Source of the DNA: CAIYQJ01 sp963717255 | GTDB taxonomy: Bacteria; Chloroflexota; Limnocylindria; Limnocylindrales; CSP1-4 | NCBI GenBank assembly: GCA_963717255.1 | Contig: CAVQVT010000007.1 | Location: 62,001 to 126,000, forward strand | Direction of reading: 5' to 3' | Length of the DNA stretch: 64,000 nt | Shown: positions 16,349-24,150 of the stretch, in pieces | Layout: each line of letters begins with the position of its first letter | Position numbering within the stretch: the stretch's first letter is position 1 | Program-made: the position numbers and the translations under genes | The notes under the pieces: generated by a model | Database searches by the model: none | Told to the model about the DNA's origin: nothing | The model's input: the letters and a program-made list of their open reading frames with translations, nothing else

Positions 16349-17929
16349 GTGGACGCAACCGAGACCAGGACCTCCGTCGCCACCTCCGCCGGCGCCGCGG
16401 AGCGGCCCTTCATGAACCTCCGGGACCCAGCGAAGCGCCTCGGACCGGATGGCGAGCCCGCCGTCTCCCGGCGCGCGCCGATCTGGGAGGACGTCCCGGA
16501 CGAGAAGTGGAACGACTGGCGCTGGCAGCTGTCGAACCGCGTGAACACGCTCGAGGAGCTCGAGCATGTCCTCAGCCTCACCGACGATGAGCGCGAGGGG
16601 CTGTCCGCGCCCGACAAGTTCCGGGTGGACATCACGCCGTACTTCGCGAGCCTCATCGACCCCGACGACCCGAACGACCCGATCCGCCTCCAGGTGATCC
16701 CCAAGGGCCAGGAGCTGCGCGCGTTCACCGGGATGATGGAGGACTCGCTCGCCGAGGACCGCCACAGCCCGGTCCCCGGCCTGGTGCATCGATACCCGGA
16801 CCGCGTCCTCATGCTCGTCACCACGCAGTGCGCGACGTACTGCCGGTACTGCACGCGGAGCCGGATCGTCGGTGACGCGTCGCAGAACTTCAACCGGGCC
16901 GAGCACGAGGCGCAGCTGGACTACATCCGCCGGACACCCCAGGTCCGCGACGTGCTCATCTCCGGTGGCGACGGGCTGACCCTCGCCCCCAAGCTGCTCG
17001 AGTCGGTCATGCGCGGACTCCGGGAGATCCCCCACGTGGAGATCGTCCGGATCGGGTCGCGCGTCCCGGTCTTCCTGCCGCAGCGGGTGGACGACGAGCT
17101 GTGCGAGATGCTCGCCAAGTACCACCCGGTCTGGATGAACCTCCACTTCAACCACCCGAACGAGATCACGCCCGAGGTCGCCAGGGCCGCCGACAAGCTC
17201 TCCCGCGCCGGCATCCCGCTCGGCAACCAGTCGGTCCTCCTCGCCGGCGTGAACGATTGCGTGCATATCCAGCGCGACCTCGTCCACCGGCTCGTCGAGA
17301 ACCGCATCCGGCCCTACTACATCTACCAGTGCGACCTGGTCGAGGGCGCCGGCCACTTCCGCACGCCGGTCGGCAAGGGCATCGAGATCCTCGAGGGCCT
17401 CCGGGGCCACACGTCCGGGTACGCCGTCCCGATGTACATCGTGGACGCGCCCGGAGGCGGCGGCAAGATCCCGGTCATGCCCAACTACCTCATCAGCTAC
17501 TCGGACCACAAGGTCGTGCTCCGCAACTACGAGGGCTACATCACGACGTACGAGGAGCCCCCGACCTATACGCCGCACGACTCCGCCGGCTGCCGCTACT
17601 GCAGGGACCCGCGGCCGGAGCTCGGGCAGGAGGGCCTGACCGGCCTCCTGGACGGCAAGAAGATGTGGATCGAGCCGGCCGGGTTCGAGCAGACGCACGC
17701 CCGTGGGAACGTCGAGGCGCACCGCCTGCAGGACCCGTCCAAGTGGGTGCCGTACGGCGTGGGCGCGATCGAGGGCCAGGCGGGTGCGCCGCTCCCGGTG
17801 CTGGACGCGGGCCCGGGGATGGCGGATGCCCGCGGCGCCGGCGCGCCGGCCGCCGAGTACGGACCTGGCGAGGAGCCGCGGCCGCCCGAGGGGATGCCGA
17901 CCGGCTCGGCCCACGGCGAGCTGCTGTAG
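16349..17929 (+). CDS. kamA: Lysine 2,3-aminomutase family radical SAM enzyme
   Basis: Cytoplasmic radical SAM/PLP enzyme of 526 residues that should move the alpha-amino group of lysine to carbon 3, giving beta-lysine. The [4Fe-4S] motif CATYCRYC has cysteines at 161, 165 and 168. The PLP-binding lysine is in PGGGGKIPVMPNY (Lys373). Asp329 (in QCDLVEG) and Asp366 (in VDAPGGGG) match the two aspartates that hold the lysine side amino group in clostridial enzyme, which favours lysine over glutamate. A zinc-type CRYC pair lies near the C-terminus, followed by an unusual 70-residue Ala/Pro/Gly-rich tail. GTG at 16349 follows GGGAGG, so it is preferred to the ATG at 16313. A 17-base palindrome upstream suggests regulation. 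Confidence 0.92.
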   Translation: MDATETRTSVATSAGAAERPFMNLRDPAKRLGPDGEPAVSRRAPIWEDVPDEKWNDWRWQLSNRVNTLEELEHVLSLTDDEREGLSAPDKFRVDITPYFASLIDPDDPNDPIRLQVIPKGQELRAFTGMMEDSLAEDRHSPVPGLVHRYPDRVLMLVTTQCATYCRYCTRSRIVGDASQNFNRAEHEAQLDYIRRTPQVRDVLISGGDGLTLAPKLLESVMRGLREIPHVEIVRIGSRVPVFLPQRVDDELCEMLAKYHPVWMNLHFNHPNEITPEVARAADKLSRAGIPLGNQSVLLAGVNDCVHIQRDLVHRLVENRIRPYYIYQCDLVEGAGHFRTPVGKGIEILEGLRGHTSGYAVPMYIVDAPGGGGKIPVMPNYLISYSDHKVVLRNYEGYITTYEEPPTYTPHDSAGCRYCRDPRPELGQEGLTGLLDGKKMWIEPAGFEQTHARGNVEAHRLQDPSKWVPYGVGAIEGQAGAPLPVLDAGPGMADARGAGAPAAEYGPGEEPRPPEGMPTGSAHGELL

Positions 17930-18263
17930 CAGCGGCGCCCGGTCGAGCGGGGGAGGCGCGCTCGCGGGCCGAGGGCCACCGCGGGCCGCGGGCGCGCCGA
18001 GGGCCACCGCGGGCGGGCCGCGGTCCACAGCATCGGCCGGCGCGCCGCCGACCCGGGCGACCGCATCATCGGGAGCACGGAGGCGGGTCCTGCGCCGGGC
18101 AGCGTCCGGGGCGCTGAGCGACCGGGCGACGCCCGCACTGCCCCACGCAGCGTCCGGGGCGCTGGTATCCGGCCGGACCGGGTCACCGACGGTCACGCAG
18201 CGTCCGGGGCGCTGGTATCCGGGAGCGAGCCCGGCCTCCCCACGACCCACGCGGCTTCCCTCA
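17930..18263. repeat. Repeat-rich intergenic region (dispersed family, locus 2)
   Basis: No gene is visible in this 334-base gap. A 19-base direct repeat GCCGAGGGCCACCGCGGGC lies at 17968-17986 and 17996-18014. Three copies of AGCGTCCGGGGCGCT start at 18101, 18149 and 18199; the last two extend to the full reverse complement of the 20-base core seen at 949-1048 and are 50 bases apart, the same period. An AGCGCC-CCC-GGCGCT palindrome at 18363-18377 mirrors the one at 808-822 of locus 1. Confidence 0.85.
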
Positions 18264-19037
18264 TCACCTGACGTCCCGGACGCTTGGTGGGGGTCCTCCC
18301 GCAGGGGCGGGGGACCCGCGAGCGACCCGGACGCGGCGCGGGGTGGGCCAGGCGCGGACAGCAGCGCCCCCGGCGCTAGGTGACACGAACAGGAGCCCGG
18401 AGGCTCGCAGTCGAGGCTCGCGGAGCCACCCGCGCAGCTCAGCGCCGCGCAGCGGGTAGGCGCCTCGGAGCACGGATCCGTGCCTCGCCACCTGGCGGCG
18501 AGCCGTGGCCGACCCGTGCAGCACAAGCAACGACGACGTCCCGACGGGACGCCATCCGAACCGCTCATCCGCGACACGTCTGGCAAGCCGCGCCTTCGTG
18601 TCGTGGCGACGCAGGGTCTCCTCGAGTGACAGGAGCGACGTCTTGACCTCCACGACGAGGAGCATCCGGGCGCCCGCGTGCCAGGCGAGGACGTCGATGG
18701 ACCCGCGCTCACCATAGACGGCGAAGGTGACCTCCGCCCTCGCATCCCATCCGGCGAGCCCGAGGCGGGCCACGACGACGCCGACCAACCCGGCGTGCGC
18801 TTCGTCGAGAAGCCGATCCAGCTCCCCACCGCGCCATCGGACGGTCGGATCCCACTCGGCGTCGACGACGCGGGTGACGGCGCGGATCGTCGCTACCTGG
18901 AGGCGCTCGAGCCGGCCCCGCTCGACGAGTGAGACCGTCGTCTGGGGCACGCCGGCGAGGACGGCCAGATCGATCTGGCGGAGGCCCTTCCGTCGACGAA
19001 GTGCCCGGACCGCTCGACCGAAGCGCGCATCCTGCAT
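18264..19037 (-). CDS. XRE-type helix-turn-helix protein with PD-(D/E)XK-like domain
   Basis: Protein of 257 residues. The first 65 residues form an XRE helix-turn-helix (FGRAVRALRRRKGLRQIDLA...VPQTTVSLVERG). The rest contains GSIDVLAWH followed by LLVVEVKT, a D...ExK arrangement typical of restriction-endonuclease-like folds, then an Arg-rich helix (RRHDTKARLARRVADERFGW). It may be a sequence-specific regulator that keeps a nuclease-like fold, or a true nuclease guided by the helix-turn-helix. The 3' end is flanked by the dispersed repeat locus and the 5' end by a 23-bp tandem repeat, either of which could be its target. No methylase or toxin partner is adjacent. Confidence 0.75.
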   Translation of the reverse strand: MQDARFGRAVRALRRRKGLRQIDLAVLAGVPQTTVSLVERGRLERLQVATIRAVTRVVDAEWDPTVRWRGGELDRLLDEAHAGLVGVVVARLGLAGWDARAEVTFAVYGERGSIDVLAWHAGARMLLVVEVKTSLLSLEETLRRHDTKARLARRVADERFGWRPVGTSSLLVLHGSATARRQVARHGSVLRGAYPLRGAELRGWLREPRLRASGLLFVSPSAGGAAVRAWPTPRRVRVARGSPAPAGGPPPSVRDVR

Positions 19038-19094
19038 GGCCGGAGAATCGTGCCGGCCGCTTCGCCGACGATGGCTGGCGCATCGACGGTCGAT

Positions 19095-19186
19095 CATCCG
19101 GCGGGGCGGAGCCCGGCGATCCGGCGCGGCGGAGCCCGGCGATCCGGCGCGGCGGAGCCCGGCGATCCGGCGGGGCGGAGCCCGAC
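19095..19186. repeat. Four-copy 23-bp tandem repeat
   Basis: Units of 23 bases with core ATCCGGCGSGGCGGAGCCC repeat at 19095, 19118, 19141 and 19164; the two middle copies are identical and the outer ones differ by one or two bases. The array begins 58 bases upstream of the XRE-nuclease start. Confidence 0.92.
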
Positions 19187-19272
19187 CCCAGAGCGCCCTC
19201 CGGCATCGAGGGGCACTCACGGCCTTGCACCTGCCCGTGCGACGGCGAGACGCCGCTGGGCCACCCGGCACC

Positions 19273-19312
19273 GCGACACCTCCCGGGGCCGCCCGGCCCC
19301 GGGAGGTGTCGC
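19273..19312. terminator. Perfect 17-bp hairpin upstream of aldehyde dehydrogenase
   Basis: GCGACACCTCCCGGGGC and GCCCCGGGAGGTGTCGC pair perfectly around a 6-base loop (CGCCCG). It ends 65 bases before the dehydrogenase ATG and has no T-run. It could be a leader attenuator, an insulator for upstream transcription, or an extragenic palindrome. The geometry is close to the hairpin at 47065-47102. Confidence 0.5.
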
Positions 19313-19377
19313 CTGTCCGCCGCCAGGGGAGACGACCCCGCCCGATCCGTCGATCCTCCCTCGACTACCCTTCGGCC

Positions 19378-21009
19378 ATGACCTCCATCGTCAGTCGCGA
19401 CAAGGCCTACGGGCGCGTCATCGGGAGCGTGGAAGCGATCGCCCCCGAGGACGTTCAGGCGCTGATCCGGCGCGCTCAGGCGGCACAGCCCGAGTGGGCG
19501 GCCCGCGGCGTGCACGGGCGCACGGCCGTGCTCGCGCGTGCCCGGGCACTCATCCTCGAGCGGATGGACGACCTCGCCGAGATCGTCGCCCGGGAGAGCG
19601 GGAAGACGGTCGTCGAGGCGATCCCGATGGAGATCGCGCCGGCGCTCGACGCCTGCAGGTGGCTCGAGACGAACGCGGCCCGCCATCTCCGGCCGATCGA
19701 TGCCGGAACGCCTCAGTTCGTGCTCGCGGGCCGGCGACACGGCATCCGCCTGGAGCCGTACGGCGTGGTCGGCGTGATCAGCCCGTGGAACTACCCGCTC
19801 GCGACCACATCGGGGACGATCCTGTTCAACCTCGTCGCGGGGAACGCGGTCGCGTGGAAGCCCAGCTCGAACGTCCCGCTCATCTCGGAGGCGTTCCGGG
19901 CGGTCCTCGTGGACGCGGGAGTGCCCAGGGAGATCCTCCCCATCCTCCACGGGGGCCCCGCGGTCGGTGAGGCGCTCGTCGTGGCCGACGGCGTGGAGAA
20001 GGTCTTCTTCACCGGCTCCGAGGTCGTGGGACGGCGCGTCATGGAGCTGGCCGCGAAGGCGCCCGGGCATCCGCGCCCGGTCGTCCTCGAGCTCGGCGGC
20101 AAGGACGCGATGCTCGTGCTCCGGGACGCCGACCTCGAACGAGCCGCGGCCGGGGCCGCGTGGGCCGGTTTCGGCCACGCCGGCCAGACGTGCGGCGCGG
20201 CGCGGCGCGTCTACGTGGACAGTCGGGTGGCCGACCGGTTCGAGGCGCTCCTCGTCGAGCGAGCGCGCAGGGTCGTCCCCGGCGACCCGATGGACCCGTC
20301 GAGCCAGATGGGCGCCATGGCCCACGCGACGACCCGCGACGAGGTCTCCGACCTCGTTCGCGACGCGCTCGCCCGCGGGGCGCGTGCGCTCGCCGGCGGC
20401 CCGGATGCGATCATCCCCGACGGCGCCGAAGCGGAGGCGGTCGGCCACCTGCCGGCGACGGTGCTCGCGGACGTGCCGCCCGGCGCGCGGCTATGGCACG
20501 AGGAGCTGTTCGGGCCGGTGATCGTCCTCACGCGGTTCACGACCGAGGACGAGGCGGTCCGGCTCGCGGACGCGACGCCGTTCGGTCTGTCGGCCTCGGT
20601 CTGGTCGCGCGACATCGCCCGCGCGGAGGCGATCGCCGAGAGGCTCGATGTGGGGACGGTGCTCATCAACGACCACCTGACGTCGGCGGGGGTCTCGCAG
20701 GTGGGCTGGTCGGGGCGGAAGGCGTCGGGCTTCGGCGTGACGCGCTCGCGGTTCGGCCTGTGGGAGTGCGTCCAGGTGAAGTCGATCTCGGTGGACCGCG
20801 GGATCTACGACCCGGTCTGGTGGCACCCGTACGACCGGCGCCTTGGCGACGGGTTCCGCGCCGCGTTGCACGCGCTGTACGGCGACGGCGCCGCGGCCCG
20901 CAGCAGGGCGGTCGCCGGCGCCGGCACCGAGATGCGGGTCATCGCGCGCCGCCTCGCGGCCTCAGTGGGACGCGGCGTGCGGGGCCGCCGGAACGGCAGC
21001 CGGGGCTGA
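19378..21009 (+). CDS. NAD(P)-dependent aldehyde dehydrogenase
   Basis: Cytoplasmic ALDH-superfamily enzyme of 543 residues oxidising an aldehyde to an acid. Family motifs in order are SPWNYPL (about 140), FFTGSEVVGR (about 205), the general base Glu in LELGGKD (about 240) and the catalytic Cys in GQTCGAARR (about 276). The usual EELFGPV segment follows, and a C-terminal tail of about 50 Arg/Ala-rich residues is longer than the usual ~490-residue family size. ATG at 19378 begins at the expected family N-terminus. The gene stands alone, so the substrate is not shown by context. Confidence 0.9.
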   Translation: MTSIVSRDKAYGRVIGSVEAIAPEDVQALIRRAQAAQPEWAARGVHGRTAVLARARALILERMDDLAEIVARESGKTVVEAIPMEIAPALDACRWLETNAARHLRPIDAGTPQFVLAGRRHGIRLEPYGVVGVISPWNYPLATTSGTILFNLVAGNAVAWKPSSNVPLISEAFRAVLVDAGVPREILPILHGGPAVGEALVVADGVEKVFFTGSEVVGRRVMELAAKAPGHPRPVVLELGGKDAMLVLRDADLERAAAGAAWAGFGHAGQTCGAARRVYVDSRVADRFEALLVERARRVVPGDPMDPSSQMGAMAHATTRDEVSDLVRDALARGARALAGGPDAIIPDGAEAEAVGHLPATVLADVPPGARLWHEELFGPVIVLTRFTTEDEAVRLADATPFGLSASVWSRDIARAEAIAERLDVGTVLINDHLTSAGVSQVGWSGRKASGFGVTRSRFGLWECVQVKSISVDRGIYDPVWWHPYDRRLGDGFRAALHALYGDGAAARSRAVAGAGTEMRVIARRLAASVGRGVRGRRNGSRG

Positions 21010-21021
21010 GACGGCCCGGGC

Positions 21022-21070
21022 GGCCGGGCCGGCCGCTCCACCCGGGCCGGCCGCCGCGGCCGGCCCGGCC
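21022..21070. terminator. Long GC hairpin between convergent ALDH and CtpA genes
   Basis: GGCCGGGCCGGCCG and CGGCCGGCCCGGCC form a perfect 14-bp stem with a 21-base loop in the 77-base gap between two convergent genes. It lacks T-runs but is placed as a bidirectional terminator would be. Confidence 0.5.
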
Positions 21071-21086
21071 TCCACCGATCCCGGGC

Positions 21087-22622
21087 CTATTCCTGCGCCA
21101 GGAGCTCGATCGCGCGCTGGAGCTGGGCGTCGTTCGCCTTCGCGATCCCGTCCTTCCCAAGCTCCTCGAACTCCGACGGGACGACGATCCGCCCGTCGTC
21201 GGGGATGGCCACGAGGACGTCCGGGGTGATCCCCTTGCGCCAGATCTCGTTGCCCTTCGGCGTGAGCCACTCGACGGTCCCGACGTAGAGCGCCGAGCCG
21301 TCCGAGAGCTTGTACGGCGTGAGGACGGTCCCCGTGCCGAAGGTCTTCTCCCCGACGATCTTCCCGCGGCCCGCGTCCTGGATCGCGCCGGAGACGATCT
21401 CCGCCGAGCTGGCGCTGCCGGCGTCCACGAGGACGACGAGCGGCTGCGTGCGTGCCTTCCCCTGGGGCAGGACCGGGACCTCGGTGCGGTCGCCTCGGCC
21501 GTCCTGCTGGATGTAGACGGTGCCGCCCTGGAGGAACTGGCTCGCGACCTCGACGGCCTCGCCGACGTATCCGCCGGGGTTCGCCCGGAGGTCGAGGACG
21601 ATCTTCTTGGCGCCGGCGTACCGTGCGGCGTCGAGCGCGGCGGCGATGTCCTTGCCAGAGTCCGCCTGGAACTGTTCGAGGCGGACGACGGCGGTGTCCG
21701 TTCCCGGGTACATCGCCCAGCTCACCGCGGGAAGCGCGATGACCGCGCGGGTGATCGTGACGTCGAACGGGTCCGACTCGCCCTTGTGCACGAGCGTGAG
21801 CGTGACCTGGGTGCCCTCGTCGCCGCGCACCTCGCGGACGACGTCGTCCACGGCCTTTCCGGTCGTGTCGGCCCCGTCGACCGCGAGGATCCGGTCGCCG
21901 GCCTTCACGCCCGCGCGCTCGGCCGGCGTGCCCGGGATGACCGACTGGACGATGAGCTCGGAATCCACGTCCGCGAGGACCGCGCCGATCCCGGCGAACG
22001 AGCCGCTCAGGTCCTGCTCCTGGCGTGCGAGCTCCTCCGGGGTCATGAACCGCGTGTGGCCCGTATCGCCGATCGCCTCGGTCATCCCGCGGATCGCACC
22101 GTACGTGATGTCCTTGCTGTCGAGCGCCGTCTGATCGACGTAGTTCTTGCGGAGGGTCTCCCATGCCTCGGTGAAGAGCCCGAAGGAGTTCGGGTCGCCG
22201 GGCTTCGTGGACGCGGCCGGGATGGGGCCGTTCGAGGCGATCCCGTCCGCGACGCTCACGCCGATCCCGGCGCCGACGACGACGCCCCCGGAGAACGCGA
22301 GCACCGCGGAGATCGCGGCGGTCGCGACGGCGACGGCGATGTAGCCGCCGATGCCGCCGCGGCGGCGGGGCGGCGGAGGCGCGGCGACCCAGCCGGCGGG
22401 CGGCGTCGGCGCAGGCTGTCCCGAACCGGCCGGGGCGGACGCCTGGTGGGGCTGCGGCGATGCCCCGGGGGCGCCCTGCAGCGGCTGCTGGGGGGCGCCG
22501 GGACCGCCCCATGCGGGGCTCTCCGGAGCGTCCCACGCGGGTCCCTGCGGGCTCCGGGAGGCGAGATGCGGGTTGGTGGCGCCCCAGCCGGGCGCGTCGT
22601 TCTGCGGTCGGTCCTGGTCCAC
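21087..22622 (-). CDS. S41 carboxy-terminal processing protease with PDZ domain
   Basis: Membrane-anchored serine protease of 511 residues. A Pro/Gln/Gly-rich cytoplasmic N-terminus of about 100 residues precedes one membrane helix (YIAVAVATAAISAVLAF). A PDZ domain follows (about 195-285: GIGAVLADVDSELIV, GTPAERAGVKAGDRILAVDG), then the S41 core with NPGGYV, the nucleophile Ser in VDAGSASSAEIVSGA and the Lys in GKIVGEKTFGTG of the Ser/Lys dyad. The GTG at 22622 follows AGGAGCTGAC, a good ribosome site. It would trim exported or damaged envelope proteins. Confidence 0.92.
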   Translation of the reverse strand: MDQDRPQNDAPGWGATNPHLASRSPQGPAWDAPESPAWGGPGAPQQPLQGAPGASPQPHQASAPAGSGQPAPTPPAGWVAAPPPPRRRGGIGGYIAVAVATAAISAVLAFSGGVVVGAGIGVSVADGIASNGPIPAASTKPGDPNSFGLFTEAWETLRKNYVDQTALDSKDITYGAIRGMTEAIGDTGHTRFMTPEELARQEQDLSGSFAGIGAVLADVDSELIVQSVIPGTPAERAGVKAGDRILAVDGADTTGKAVDDVVREVRGDEGTQVTLTLVHKGESDPFDVTITRAVIALPAVSWAMYPGTDTAVVRLEQFQADSGKDIAAALDAARYAGAKKIVLDLRANPGGYVGEAVEVASQFLQGGTVYIQQDGRGDRTEVPVLPQGKARTQPLVVLVDAGSASSAEIVSGAIQDAGRGKIVGEKTFGTGTVLTPYKLSDGSALYVGTVEWLTPKGNEIWRKGITPDVLVAIPDDGRIVVPSEFEELGKDGIAKANDAQLQRAIELLAQE

Positions 22623-22803
22623 GTCAGCTCCTGGGTCCGCGCCCGGATGAAGGCGTCCCCGGGGGCGGTAGCGTGCAGTGTCGCCGGAAACCGCGCCGCG
22701 TGCCCATAAGAATCGGTTAAGAGCGATGGGTCGAGGCGGCGCCCGTCTATCCTCTTCCGGTGCAGCGCGACGTCCGTCGCGATCCGCCTCGGAGCCCTCC
22801 GCC

Positions 22804-23253
22804 ATGCCCGACGCCCGACCGATCCCCGGCCGCCTCGCGCTCCGCCCGCCGCCGCCGGGCCTGCCGGACGAGTCGCCGCGTCCACCGGTCGTCGCCGAGG
22901 CTGGCGACCCGTTCGCCGCGCTCCGGGTGCTGCGCCTCGTGGCGCGGATCGAACGAGGTCGCCCCGTCCTGCTGGACGACATCGTCTCCGCCTTGAACGC
23001 CGCGGAGACCGACTGGCTCTTCGACCGCGCCGTCGTGGTGGACGCGCTGGTGCGCCTGCAGGCGGCATGGCTCACGGACTACCGCACGACGACGGGGATC
23101 GTCCTCGAGGACGGCCCGTACGGCCCCTCCGCTGCGATCGAGGACACGCCGCGGGTGGACCCGTGGATCGTACGTCGGGTGGCACGCGAGCTGGACGCCT
23201 GCCGCGATGCGCTCGCCGACTTCAGCCGCCTGGACCGCCTGGGCGACGCCTGA
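22804..23253 (+). CDS. Conserved-looking hypothetical protein
   Basis: Soluble protein of 149 residues, divergent from the protease gene. The N-terminal 30 residues are Pro/Arg-rich; the rest is predicted helical (FAALRVLRLVARIERG, DWLFDRAVVVDALVRLQAAW) with an acidic C-terminus. Codon use matches the neighbours and GGAG lies upstream of the ATG. I recognise no family, cysteine cluster or active site. It ends three bases from the convergent GNAT gene. Confidence 0.6.
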   Translation: MPDARPIPGRLALRPPPPGLPDESPRPPVVAEAGDPFAALRVLRLVARIERGRPVLLDDIVSALNAAETDWLFDRAVVVDALVRLQAAWLTDYRTTTGIVLEDGPYGPSAAIEDTPRVDPWIVRRVARELDACRDALADFSRLDRLGDA

Positions 23254-23256
23254 GTC

Positions 23257-24150
23257 CTACAGCAGGCTGGGGTCCGGCAGCAGCCTCTCGGGGTCCACGA
23301 AGTCGGGCGCCGTCGCGAGGAAGATGTCGCGATCGACGACCTTGAAGCCCGCGTCGAGCAGGACCGGCAGGGCCGGGTGCGGCCCGGGCACGCACACCGA
23401 GGTGGCGTGGGCGGAAGAGCCCCGCGCGTCCGCGTCCGTGGCGGCATGCGACGCGGGTCCCCCCGCCGCGGTGGCATGGACCGCGGCCACCGCCACGGCC
23501 ACCGCGTCGGCGCCGGGCGCGATCGCCAGGTGCGGCAGCCAGCGGCCCGGTCGGCCGCGGCGATGGACGGCGCAGCCGGCGCCGACGGGGTCGTCACCGT
23601 CGAGCACCAGGAACGGGACCGCTCCGCGCCGGGTTCCCCAGTACGCGTGGTCCGCGGACCGGTCGATCCCGCTGAAGGACCGCTCCGTCGCCGCCGCCTC
23701 CGCGGCCGGGACGGAGCGGACCCGGAGGCCGGGGTCCGCCAGGCGTGCCGCGCGCCCCTCCAGGTAGAGGATCGGCCAGAGGGCGCGGAGCCCGGCTCGC
23801 ACGTAGACGGGGAGGGCGCGCGGGTCGTCCGACGCGAAGGTCGTGGCCGCGGGCGCGCCGAGGAGGACGTTCGCGAGGAGTGCCCTCCCCCAGCCGCGTC
23901 CTCGCGCAGCGGGGTGGACGAAGAGATCCGTCACGTGCCGCCACGTGCCGACCGGGACCGCCGCGCCGTACCCGACGACGACGCCATCGGAATCGGCCAC
24001 GACGACCGTGCCCCGGGCGAGGAGATGCTCGGCGTAGGGCGAGCCCGGTACTCCCGGGGTCTCGATCGGTTCGTCGCATGCGGCGGCGACCCGGGCGATC
24101 GCCGGGACGTCGTCGGTCGTGGCGGGCCGGAGGCCCTGGCGCGTCGTCAT
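23257..24150 (-). CDS. GNAT-family acetyltransferase (tandem-domain)
   Basis: Acetyltransferase of 297 residues, about twice the single GNAT length. The N-terminal domain has the acetyl-CoA loop VTDLFVHPAARGRGWGRALLA near residues 70-90. The second half (about 150-297) looks like a degenerate GNAT repeat without the R/Q-x-x-G-x-G/A loop. Substrate is unknown. The gene is the third in an operon after a serine hydrolase and a P1-family peptidase, with a 4-bp overlap with the latter, so it may act on a product of peptide or amide processing. Confidence 0.8.
   Translation of the reverse strand: MTTRQGLRPATTDDVPAIARVAAACDEPIETPGVPGSPYAEHLLARGTVVVADSDGVVVGYGAAVPVGTWRHVTDLFVHPAARGRGWGRALLANVLLGAPAATTFASDDPRALPVYVRAGLRALWPILYLEGRAARLADPGLRVRSVPAAEAAATERSFSGIDRSADHAYWGTRRGAVPFLVLDGDDPVGAGCAVHRRGRPGRWLPHLAIAPGADAVAVAVAAVHATAAGGPASHAATDADARGSSAHATSVCVPGPHPALPVLLDAGFKVVDRDIFLATAPDFVDPERLLPDPSLL

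Larger units (their letters stand above)
19038..19377. other. Divergent intergenic region with tandem repeat and hairpin
   Basis: The gap between the XRE-nuclease gene (minus) and aldehyde dehydrogenase (plus) has no gene. It contains a four-copy 23-bp tandem repeat (19095-19186) and a perfect 17-bp stem hairpin (19273-19312). Promoters of both genes should lie here but no consensus pair stands out. Confidence 0.65.

Noticed and set aside
15995..17929. An ablA-ablB (lysine aminomutase and beta-lysine acetyltransferase) pair
   Set aside because: The GNAT remnant resembles RimJ/RimL and not AblB, is on the opposite strand and is broken, so the osmolyte pathway is not shown here.
12502..19186. 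CRISPR arrays at the 13-bp and 23-bp repeats
   Set aside because: Repeats are directly adjacent without unique spacers, and no cas gene is present anywhere in the window.
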